Source: JBCCDY01 sp039030555
Lineage (GTDB): Bacteria; Bacteroidota; Bacteroidia; Cytophagales; Cyclobacteriaceae
NCBI GenBank assembly: GCA_039030555.1
Contig: JBCCDY010000009.1
Location: 124,001-188,000, forward strand
Direction: 5' to 3'
Length of the DNA stretch: 64,000 nucleotides
Shown here: one piece after another, positions 8,520-19,900 of the stretch
How the letters are laid out: every line of letters starts with the position of its first letter
Position numbering within the stretch: position 1 is the first letter of the stretch
Notes under the pieces: generated by a model
Seen by the model: only the letters and a program-made list of their open reading frames with translations
Databases searched by the model: none
Told to the model about the DNA's origin: nothing
Position numbers and translations under genes: made by a program

Positions 8520-9647
8520 ATGAGATTTTTTTATTGCTCCATATTGTTGCTTCTGGCTATATCCAATTACTCGTTTTCACAAAACATCGAGCAATGTGTG
8601 CTTGAAGATTACCGTCAGCTTTATAATCAGGGACAATTGAATGATATCCCGGCTAGTTTAGAGCAATGTTTAGAAACACCTAAAGCTTCTTTTCCTATTA
8701 AAGAAGAAAGGATAGAGGCCAGAAAACTTCTAACCCTGGTCTATATTTATTTAGATGATACAAAGAATGCTTCCAGAGCCATGGTCAGGTTGTTAAAAGA
8801 AGATCCGGAGCATGAACCAAGCGATACGGATCCTGCTGAATTCATTTATCTGTATAATAAATTTAGTTCTGATCCGATATTTACGATTGGTATAAGACCA
8901 GGCTTAAATTTTAGTAATGCCAATCAATTGGAAAGCTTTTCCGTAGGAAATGAGTCCCTAAGTCAAGATCAATACACTGTAGAAACCGGGGTAAGATTTG
9001 GTGTCAGTGTTGATTATAAATTCAAACCCTATTTGGAATTTGGTATAGAGGCTGCCTATTCCAGAAAGTCGTTCACTTTTGAGAACGAAAATATTGGCTT
9101 AACAACATTAGAAGTTCCTTCTACGGACGACCCTGATCAAAACTTAACGGTAGCGGAATTGACTTACATTGAGAATCAAGATTATCTGGATGCAGCACTT
9201 TACGTAAAGTACAATTACTTAAATAAAAACTGGAAGTTTCCAATCATTCCTTATGCTTACCTGGGGGCTGAATACAACCTTTTATTAGATTCTGAACTGG
9301 ATGAGATAAGTTTGAGCGGAGTGTTAAATAATGAAATTCCGGCCATTTCCATTCAGGAGTCTGTACAAAAACGGGAGACTACAAACCTTTCCATTGTAGC
9401 GGGTATAGGAGCCAAGTACAAAGTCTTGAGGATTCATTATATAGGAATTGAAGCTCGTTATGCTCTTGGCTTAACCAATGTTGTGAATCAAGATGCTCGC
9501 TTTCTGGATTCAAACCCTGAACTGATCAACGAATTCCTTACTGTTGATGATAACTTTAAAGTGAATAATTTCACAATCGGGATAGGTTTTTACTATTCCA
9601 TCTTCAGAACAAAGGATTTAACACAAGATAAAAGAAGTAACAAATGA
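8520..9647 (+). CDS. Outer-membrane protein, TPR-like N-terminus plus beta-barrel
   Basis: A 375-residue exported protein with a signal peptide ending near SFSQ (residue 21). Residues about 25-110 are helical and TPR-like (QLYNQGQLNDIPASLEQCL; LTLVYIYLDDTKNASRAM). From about residue 122 the sequence becomes alternating aromatic/polar beta strands starting with FTIGIRPGLNFS and ending NFTIGIGFYYSIF, as in PorT-like outer-membrane barrels. It lies 3 bases after the STAND ATPase gene, and its stop overlaps the next start by 4 bases, so translation is probably coupled. The placement suggests it links the periplasmic side of the ATPase to the surface; that is inference. Confidence 0.85.
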   Translation: MRFFYCSILLLLAISNYSFSQNIEQCVLEDYRQLYNQGQLNDIPASLEQCLETPKASFPIKEERIEARKLLTLVYIYLDDTKNASRAMVRLLKEDPEHEPSDTDPAEFIYLYNKFSSDPIFTIGIRPGLNFSNANQLESFSVGNESLSQDQYTVETGVRFGVSVDYKFKPYLEFGIEAAYSRKSFTFENENIGLTTLEVPSTDDPDQNLTVAELTYIENQDYLDAALYVKYNYLNKNWKFPIIPYAYLGAEYNLLLDSELDEISLSGVLNNEIPAISIQESVQKRETTNLSIVAGIGAKYKVLRIHYIGIEARYALGLTNVVNQDARFLDSNPELINEFLTVDDNFKVNNFTIGIGFYYSIFRTKDLTQDKRSNK

Positions 9648-10921
9648 GTAACAACCTACTTTTTAGTTGCTTCATTATTACAAGCCTGCTAGTCTTTGCA
9701 AGCTGTGAAAGATTCGATCCTGATGTCGAACCTGAAAAGAATAGTGCTTTCATAAAATTTTTTGGAGGAGGCTTTACTCAACAAGCTGCAGATGTTTTAG
9801 AACTGGAAAATGGTGAATTTGCAATTCTCGGAACTTCTAATGCATTTAACGTAAGCAGAGAAAATGAACTCTATTTGGTTAGTGCGGATGAGAACGGCAA
9901 TGAGATACGAAGCGCTAATATTTCGGCACCCGATAATGTTTCGACCATCACCCAGCTCGAGGCAGTGAAGCTACTTGAAACCAATACAGGATTTTCAGTT
10001 CTTGTAAATGGTTTAAGTTCGAATGGCGTATCTGGCGGTTTTTCAATATTTAACTTTAGCTCAGAACTCGTATTAGAGAATGAGAATTCAAATTTTGTTT
10101 TGTCTACGAGCGATGCATTGGTGGAAGCAAATGATTTTGTAGAAGATTCGGAAGGTAATTTCGTTGTTGCATCTACGATATTTTTGGATGACAATAATTC
10201 AGAAGGTGTCATTTTTAAGCTGAATCCTAATTCACAAATATTGGATTCGGTAAGTGTTTTTAAAGATGGTAACGGGGATAATTCTTTTTCGGCAATTGCT
10301 AAAAGTGAATTTGGTGAAGAGCGTTTTTTCGTGGTAGGTACCTCTGAAAGTATAACAGAACCTGGTTTTTCAAGGGTAAGGGTGGCTGAGATCAATACGA
10401 ATGGTCAGATTGCTATTTCCGAAGATAGATTAACTCCCTCTGATGATTTTATTCAGCAAAGCCAGACGGGTGTTGATATCGTTATTATAGGCCCCACTCA
10501 GGCAGCCATACTAGGAAGAAATGGGGATGAGATTACAGGATCAACATTTTTTGGGCTGATTAACCTGAATACAATTCAGCCTATTGGCGAACCCAGGGTA
10601 TTACGATCGAGTTCAGGGAATGTCTTACCTAATAGGATGACCAGAGGATTAGATGGAACACTTCTCATAACAGGCTCTATTCAGGGAGCGGGTTTTTCAG
10701 GAGGTGATATTTATGTTGACCGTGTTGATATTTCAGGAAATGAAATCAATTTTCCTTCTACCGGAGGATTCCTCAATTATGGAGGTGATGGGCTTGATGA
10801 GGGTGCGGTAACCTTTCAGGGTCGTGATGGAGGATTAGTAACTTTAGGGAGTAATTCAATAGACGGAACCAACTCTTTGCTGATGTTAATCAAAACAGAT
10901 GTTAACGGATTTTTTAATTAG
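9644..10921 (+). CDS. Propeller-like lipoprotein of the TIR-STAND operon
   Basis: A 425-residue lipoprotein with leader and lipobox LVFASC (Cys21). The mature protein consists of repeats of about 50-60 residues of the type LENGEFAILGTSNAF, EGNFVVASTIF, GGLVTLGSNS, which is the usual look of a beta-propeller in Bacteroidota surface lipoproteins. The ATG overlaps the preceding stop by 4 bases; its stop is 3 bases before the giant gene. It is likely lipid-anchored on the outer membrane and may bind the barrel or the giant protein. No enzymatic motif is seen. Confidence 0.8.
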   Translation: MSNNLLFSCFIITSLLVFASCERFDPDVEPEKNSAFIKFFGGGFTQQAADVLELENGEFAILGTSNAFNVSRENELYLVSADENGNEIRSANISAPDNVSTITQLEAVKLLETNTGFSVLVNGLSSNGVSGGFSIFNFSSELVLENENSNFVLSTSDALVEANDFVEDSEGNFVVASTIFLDDNNSEGVIFKLNPNSQILDSVSVFKDGNGDNSFSAIAKSEFGEERFFVVGTSESITEPGFSRVRVAEINTNGQIAISEDRLTPSDDFIQQSQTGVDIVIIGPTQAAILGRNGDEITGSTFFGLINLNTIQPIGEPRVLRSSSGNVLPNRMTRGLDGTLLITGSIQGAGFSGGDIYVDRVDISGNEINFPSTGGFLNYGGDGLDEGAVTFQGRDGGLVTLGSNSIDGTNSLLMLIKTDVNGFFN

Positions 10922-10924
10922 ATC

Positions 10925-13900
10925 ATGAAGAGAAGTATACCTGTTTTCTTCAATTTTTTAAGCTTTGTTTGGATTTTACTTTCAATGCCAAACATTCTTT
11001 TCAGCCAGACAGAAACAGAACCTAATGGTACGGTAGCGCAATCAGGCACTATAACAATAAATTCTTCCACGACTGTACTGGGAGATGTATGCTTAGGTGG
11101 TGGCTGCGCTAGTGTTGATCCAACAGATTTTTGGATCATAGCAGATGGAACGTCAGGGGACTTTACAGCCACATGGACAGATGCTATTGTGGTTAGGTTA
11201 TTAGAGTATTCCACAGCAGCCCGAAATACCGCTCCGATAAATACAACGCCGGCCAGTGGGGTAGCTCAAGCACTATCGGGTTCTTCTTTTTATGCATTTA
11301 GTACTGAAGCTATGCCTTCCGGAACCCTAACGAATTACTCCGTGGATATAACCTTATCGGCATCTAATTCTCCCCCAACGGCTTCCTCTTTTGTAGCTAG
11401 CAATGGGCCATTTCAAGGACTCACCTACACCTTTAATACCGCTGACTTCAGTTATTCAGATGCTGACTCAGATCCGCTAAGTTTTTTAAGAATAGTTTCT
11501 ATCCCTGCTAATGGAACATTATATACAGACGCAGATAATGATGATATTCTAGATGGCGGTGAAGAATTAGCAGATAACGATATGGTTTCATTAGCTGACT
11601 TGGACGCTGGAAACCTTCAGTATTTTACATCTGGAACATCGAATGCTTCTTTTGATTTTGACGTCAACGATGGAACAGATTTTAGTACCATAACTTACAC
11701 TGCAACTCTAAATGTTATTCCTATTCCGAGTGTGACTCTCGCATTAAGTCCGCCTTCAAGAACGGAATCAAATACCTCCAATAACACCATCACTGCCACA
11801 CTTTCTAACAGTTATGGTGCTCCTGTAACAGTTCCCCTTTCTTTTTCAGGAACGGCAACACTTACTGATGATTTCACAAGAAGTGGCACTTCTATCAATA
11901 TTTCATCAGGATCTACGAGTGGAGATGTTGTGTTAAACAACGTTGATGATGCTCTTTCAGAGTCTAACGAAACTATAATTGTTGATATTGATGAGAGTGG
12001 CTTAGTGAATTCAACAGAAGGCTCTCCAAATCAAGTGACATTTACTATTAACGACGATGATATACCATCTGTAACTTTCTCGGTAAGCTCCGGCACGATT
12101 GGTAATGCCGGAATTGATGCTAACATAATCGCCACTTTTAGTGCTGATATAAGAGAGGCAGATGCAAGTACTATATTGAATTCAGAAATTCCTTCCTTGT
12201 TTACTTTAACCTTAGGAGGAAGTCCAGTATCTTTTTCAGGAACGTTCAATGGAACGAATGTTATTACCATAAACCCCGATGATAACAATATTGGTAATAA
12301 CTTTTTTGGAAGCGAAGATTATGTTGTCACCCTTCTTGCAGGAAGCGTTGAATCGGTAGCGGGAAGTGTCGATATTCCAACTGCTAATGAAACCATAACT
12401 GCAGAAACCTTAGGGCAACCAGCAGCCTCACCACCAATAAATATAGGAACAATAACATCTTCTTCTATTGAGGTATCCTGGACCGGAAACCCGGATACGG
12501 AAAGATATTTACTGGTTTTAAGGCAAGGAAATTTAGACCCTTCAGATCCTTCTGATGGCACTCCGGTCTCTGATGATTTAGACTTTTCTGATGGGAATGG
12601 CGACGTCAATATTTTAAACATATTAGGAGCTAACGCAAATACATTCACTTTCAATGGGTTGGATCCTTTAACAACTTATAGCCTTGAGCTTTTTCCGTAT
12701 AATAATTCAGGATCATCTATAAACTATAGAAATGGTGGTTCAAATGATGTCCAAAGGGATACAGACTGTGATCCTCCAGTGGGAAATGTAACCGTTTTTT
12801 CTTTTACTGCCGAATCATCCTCATCGTTAACTTTTGAGTGGACTCCATCAGGCACTGCCGACGGAGCACTAGTATTAGCGGAAAGCGGAAATAACCCATC
12901 GGATATCCCAACCTTTGCGGAGATTGCTGTTCCTGTTAACGGAACCTCTTATACTGGTGATTTAGATTTTGGCATGGGTGAAAACTTGGGTGGTGGAACC
13001 CGTGCTGTATTCAGTGGAGCTACTTCAGGTACTACGCCGGTTCAAATTGTGGTTGAAGAACTAACATCTAACAGACATTATCGATTTGTAGTTTATGAAT
13101 TTAATAATACCTTTAATGGACCCTGTTATACTACCAGTCCGGTAACTGATACAGAGAATACTCCAACCCGTGATTTTACAACAACCATATCTAATGGTTC
13201 AGGAGTAGTAACTATTCCATCTACAGCAACTGCTTCAGGGACAGCAGTTGCTGCTTTTGTTTTTGAAGTAAGAGATTTTGGAACAGATGGGAGCGATACG
13301 GATATGAGGGATATTATTATTAGAGCGGGTACTGGCAATGAAGTTTCGAATTGGTCTCAGGTTATTGCTGATGCAGAATTGCAAGATGATGAGTTTGGTC
13401 CTAGTGGTAGGGGAGCACATGGAACTGTTACTATTGGAACAGATTTTATTCAAATTGATGATATTAATACGGATGGAGGAGACCCGGAACTGGGTGAAGT
13501 TAATAATGGAACTACAAAAACCTTTACCCTATTTATCTGGCTTAGAACAGATATAAATACAGCTTTTGGTGGAGAAATTGATGGATTAAACTTTGAGTTT
13601 TCTTTAATTGCCAATGGAACGGATGTTTTAACTGATAATACTACTGCTTCTGAATTCTTGCCAGGAACTGGTACAACTTCTAATGCAGACGGAGGGACTA
13701 ATAATGAAATCGTAGTTGATGCTACTGACTATAACTTTACTCAGCAACCTCCTGCTACGGTTGCGGCGGGTGCCAACGTTACCCCACAACCCCAAGTTGA
13801 GGCCGTAGATGAAAACGGGAATAGGGATCTCAATTATGCACCATCTTCAATTACAGTAAATGCTCCTGCTGGAGTAATTAATACACCAGTTATCCCAGCC

Positions 13901-16900
13901 GACTTGTTAAATGGGGTTGTTACATTTCCTACAAACTTTCAATATACCGGACCTGGAAATGGACAATTGACCGTTACTGATGTGGGTGATGGAGGGTTTA
14001 GTGAAACAAGTACTCCTGTTACGGTGACTGCCTCTGTTACCTTTGCCGAGCTAACCGGAGGAATAGCTTCCTCACCTTTAGCCAGTGCTTCAACAGATCA
14101 GGCACTGTTGGGTTTTTCGGCTACAGCTTCAGGAGCTTTGAATTTTACAGGTATTGATATCAGTACTTCCAATGGAACAGCCAATGGAAGGATTACGAAT
14201 ATACGTCTGGTCGAGTCTACTAATAACAACACTTTTGAAGTTGGAGAAGAGGCAAATGTGATTGCTGGCGTTTCTTTTAATGTTACAGGCTCTGCTATAG
14301 AATTATCCGGCTTTAGTGAAGCTCTTGCAACGGGTGTTCCAAGAAATTTCTTTCTTATTGCCGATGTAGAAGGTACTGTAACAGGTGTTGGTCCTTCTCC
14401 TACGCCATCGCTTACTTTATCTTTCGATGATCCTGATGTTAGCGTTTCAGCAGGTGGAGGGGTTAGTAATTTTCCAGAAATCACAGGTGATACCTTTACT
14501 TTTGCAGATGTCACCAATGCCAACGCTATTAATGTGGTTCCATCCATCGATCCTGTTAATAATGGTGATACTGGTGGTAACCTCCAAATTACAGTGACTT
14601 TCGATGAGGCTATGAATACCTCTATTATACCATCATTGACTTTAAACCCTGTACCTTCATCATTATCCTTTAATGCCATTTCCAGTGTATTTACGAACCC
14701 AACGACCTATATAGCAGTATTTACAATCTCCGATGCCAATGAAGATATAGATGATATAGATATTCAGGTTTCTGGCGGGCAAGATATTTCAGGGAACAAC
14801 CAGAATGTGAATAACTTTCCTAATGAATTTTCAATCGATAATATAGCTCCGACAGTAGTCATAACCCGAAATGCAGTAACGAATGGAAACGTAGATCAAA
14901 CCAACGATAATGATGTCTCCTTTGATCTTCAATTTAGTGAGCCTATTAATCCTTCTACATTTGCTATTGGAGATATTGTGGTTAACAATACAGGGGTTAC
15001 GTTTAATGCCTTAAACGGTTCTACCATAGTTAATTCAGGGGATGATCAGAATTTTACCGTAAATATCACGGGTATTGCTGGAAATTCAGGGACATTAGGA
15101 ATTACCGTTGGGCCAAATATTGAGGATGATGCAGGGAGTACGATGGATGCGAATTCGGGGGCATCGCCAGTATTTACATTCGATAACCAGGCTCCGGTGC
15201 TTACTATTACCCGTCAGCCAGTCACCAACGGTACATTTGCCCAAACCAATGATAGTCAGGTGGGTTTCGATCTCGTTTTTAATGAACCAATCAACAGTAC
15301 CACATTCACAATATCAGATATAACGATCAACTCGGTTCCGGGACTTACTTTTACTCCTTTAATCGCTGCTGATTTGACCAATCCTTCAAGTGATAATAGA
15401 AACTTTGAGCTTTTAATTAGTGGAATATCGGGAACGGGTACTATCGGTATAACAGTCGACCAAAATATTGAAGACCCTGCGACGAATACACTGGCCGCAG
15501 ATGTCGGTCCATCCAATGTATTTACAATCGATAATGTAGGGCCAACTTTAGTGATCACCAGAAACCCTACCACAAATGGTAATGTCGATGATACTAACGA
15601 TGACGTAGTATCTTTTGATTTAGCTTTCAACGAGGTGGTCAGCAATTTTACTATTGCGGATATAGTAGTCAATGCCACTACGGTTACTTTTGCACCTATT
15701 CTGGGAAGTGATTTGGTTGATGATGGAGACGGACAGAATTTCACTTTAATGGTTAGAAATATTCAGGGGGATGGAAGTTTATCCATTACGGTCGGTCCAA
15801 ACATCAATGATGCCCTTGGAAACCTTATGAGTGGCCCGGAAGGACCTTCTTCAGCATTTACAATAGATAACACTGTTCCTTCCGTAATCTTCATTTCTGC
15901 TGTTCCAACATTTTTGACTGAGAGCGAAGTAGGTCCGGGTCAATTTGTAGTGACTATCCAATTCAATGATGTAATGGATGGTACTCTAATTCCTAACCTA
16001 AGTTTTCCAACAGCAGGAGAAAATGCTTCCGGCTTACTTATTAACCCTTCCGGAGTGTTCTCAACCACAACTCTGACAAATGATACTTACACCATCACTT
16101 TTGAAGTATTCGATAATGATATAGACATTGATAACATTGATATTCAAGTGAATAACGCATTCGATTTTGCAGGAAATGCCATAATTGAAACAGTGACACC
16201 AGTCACTCAAAATCTATTTAGTGCGGATTTAAGCAATCCGACAATAGTTAGTATTACCCCTTCAGTATTAACTGTTACGGATGCAAATGATGGCCCCAAT
16301 GGTTTTAATTTAACCATTCGGTATAGTGATGATATGGATATTTCAGGAGCTAATGATCCTATTGTTTCATTTCCGGTTGAAATGCCGCAAACAAATACGT
16401 TGACTTTTAACCCAGGAGGTTCTGCTTGGACGAATGCCCGTACTTATGTCGCAAGCTATGATGTAGATGGAAGCTCCGATGAGGAGATCAGTGATATTGA
16501 TGTTAACGTTTCAGGAGCAGTTGAGCTATCATCCGGAAATGCTCAGGAGGACACATTGACTCCAAACATATTTAATGTGAATACAGATAACGCTGAAGTC
16601 AATTTAGTTCAAGCTAGAAATGTTGATATGAGCCTGGGTGATGGTTTTTATAATGATGTTAATAACGCCATTAACGGTAGAAGATTAAATATTGAATTAG
16701 TATTTGATCGGAATGTATCTATCAGTGGAGGAGTACCTACTATTGAGCTCAATTCTGGTGGAGTAGGTACCTTTCAAACAGGAAGCGGGACTCCGGTTTT
16801 AGTCTTTAGATACTTAATTCAAGATGGAGAGAACTCTCCGGAAGGTGCATTCGATATCACAAATGGCGCTACTGCGGTAAATTTAAATGGCGCTACCCTT

Positions 16901-19900
16901 CTGGACGATGCTGGAAACATAGCTGTAGTTAACACTTTGCCATCACCAGGAACTGCTGGCTCCATAAGTGCAAACCAAAATATTACTATAGATACCAATG
17001 AGCCAACAGTCGATTTGCTAAATCCACTTAACGGCGAAATTGATGTTAACATTAATCGTGATTTGGAGATCACCTTCAATGAAGAGGTCTTAGGCGTAAA
17101 CAATACAAATAACCTCAGGATAAGAGAAGCCGGACAAGCAGGAAACTTCCAGGTATTTAATACGAGTCTACTTATACCAACCTCAAATAATATCGTAACT
17201 ATTGTCCACGCAGATTTTGATGAACAGACGGACTATTTTGTAGAGATAGACCCCAATTCCATTACAGATAGGGCTGGTAATTTTTATGCCGGAATTATAA
17301 ACGATACAGAATGGGCATTTCAAACATTCGGAACACCGATTATTGACGTTAGGCCTGAATTTGTATGCCTGGAGTCTACAGGAGAGATCATTAGAGGGCA
17401 ATTTTTTACTGGAATTGATGAATTCCTCGTTGGTGGTGAGACGGGTGTGTCGGTTGAAAGTTTCATGGTAGTTAACGACTCTACATTAAGTTTTGATTTG
17501 CCGGGTGCTTCAATGACGAATATGGAGTCAGGAACCATATTTTTTAGGAAAAATGCGGAAAATGGAAATCCGGAAAGGACATTTGAAACAGACGCTTTAT
17601 CCGATACGTTGATCGTCGGTCCAAGAATGGCTGAACTAACACCTCTGGGCAACGAAACCCTGTGTAATGAATTCTCTAATACGGAAACTTCTTTTCAGGT
17701 AGATATATTCGGAGGTGATCCTGATGAAAGTGGTAATCAATACTCATTTGATCTGAATGTTAATGGTTCCTTAGAAGAAAACATTGGTAACTACGTTTCA
17801 GGAAGCTCATTTAATAGTACGCCACCATCTTTAGGAACTAATACTTATAGTTTAAATAATGTGACAGACGCAAGAGGGTGCTTAGTTCCAGCATCCGGCT
17901 TACCATTACCAGCCGACTTTATTGATATAGAAGTTAATGAAAGAGCAGTAATTGATATAGATCCTGTAGAAGTTCAATGTTTAGCCATAATAGATATTGA
18001 CGATCCTATTGAATTGACGGCTGAAATAACCGGTACCGTACCACAAGCTACATGGTCATTGACTGAGGGCTTTGGAGATTTTAGTAACCCTTCTAATAGA
18101 AGACATACTGGCGGTATAGATATGATCGACTATACCTTAGAAATACAAGATATTGCACTTGATTCGGTAGTCATAACGCTTACTTCAGATGATGACCCAA
18201 CAATGGGTTGTGCAGCTACAACTGAAACCGTATCGATTACATTTACTACTAGTGCATTCGCCAACGCGGGAAATAATATTGTCGCTTGCCCTGATGATTT
18301 AATAGCTAATGGAAATACCGTTCAATTGAATGGTTCCGTAGGTGGCGGAGTGAGTAATGGTTCGTGGTCTACAATTACCTCTGGTGATTTCGATGACCCT
18401 AATTCACTAAATCCGATTTACCAGCTGAGCAATGATGAATTAGATTTTTTAACTCTTGATCCTTTAAATACTATAGATTTAACCTTGACCCCTGGTACTT
18501 CGACATGTGGAAGCCCTGCTTCAGATGTTGTTTCTATAAGTCTTGGGCCGAATCCACAACCGACGATAGCTTCCAGTGATGGTAATTTGGTTTGCGTAGG
18601 TGATGAGCTTGTAAATTATGCAGTCAATTCTGCTGAATCAAATGAGGTTAATTGGCAAGTTCCTACTATTGGTGGAACCGAGCTTGTTTCCGGCCAAGGT
18701 ACAGATCAGATTTTCGTGAATTGGGGTAATTTATCCGGGACTACTGAAATTCGTGTCGTTGAAATCGATTCTGCAACAGGATGCGGTAGTGTTACTCCGG
18801 TGGTGTTTAATATTGAATTAAATGAGTTACCATTGGTTTCACTTGAGCTACCTGTTACAAGAAACTTTCCATTATCTACAGATACCGTTCGTTTACAAGG
18901 AAATGGAGCTACTGATTTAGGTAGTACCCTTTTTTCTGGAACCGGTGTTTTCTCAAATGCTAACGATGAATTCTTCTTTAGCCCTGCACAGGCTGGTGAA
19001 ACACCTATAGTGCCACATGAAATTACTTACTTTTATGCACCTGATTCAACCGGTTGTACTGGAAGTGTTACAGAAGAGTTTATCGTATTTGCTGGTGATG
19101 TAATAGAGATTGTAGATGATTTCGGAAATACGGTAGAAGCACTTTCGAGCTCTGTTTGTGCTAATGATACAGCCTTTTTTATACAGCTTAATGAAGTTTT
19201 TGAGAATAATTTTGTAATTGACGGGTTTCAGTTTGATGAGTTTATAGGTCCAGGAATTGAAAGTTCTTTAGATGGCAGATTTAGGTTTAACCCATCAATA
19301 ATTCTAGGAGATGAATCTTCAGCATTAATTGAAATAATTTATACTCAAAGGAATGCCGATTCTACTGATGTAAGAGAATTTGGAAGGCAGGAATTGACAG
19401 TTAATCAGATAACAACACCAATTCCATTGGTTGATAGCCAAGAAGATTTTTGTGATAACGAATTACCAATCGATTTAGGTACGGATAACAGTTTGGCAAG
19501 TGGACAAATATTTACCTACTCTACTATTTCCGGCCCAGATTTAATAACCAATACAGGGTCTACGGGGTTTCAGTTTGACCCTAGACAACTGCCACCCCAA
19601 GCGGGGTTTGAACGCTTAAATATTGAAATTCAATATTCTTATTTAGATCAGAATGGTTGTACCAGCTTGGATACTTTATTTAGAACAATAGCCCCACAGC
19701 CACCTCCTGCTACAATTTCCCAAGATCTTTTGGATGATTCTTGTTTTGAACCAGGTGAAGAAATTGCTCTGATTGGTTTTGGTGTTGAAGGCTTGCCAGA
19801 GGACATTCGTTCAGAGTTTGAGTGGTTCGAAGATGATGATTTAAATGCAGATAGCGAAGATGGTGATACAGCAGTGGTAGATACGGATGATTTTGAGACT

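Noticed and set aside
9871..10395. A 174-codon reverse frame inside the lipoprotein gene
   Set aside because: It lies wholly opposite a gene with a clear leader and operon position; its composition is a shadow (Ser/Lys/Thr-rich, no domain).
14098..14679. A 193-codon reverse frame inside the giant T9SS gene
   Set aside because: Shadow of the Ig-like repeats; several similar reverse frames occur across 10.9-21.8 kb and none has a domain.
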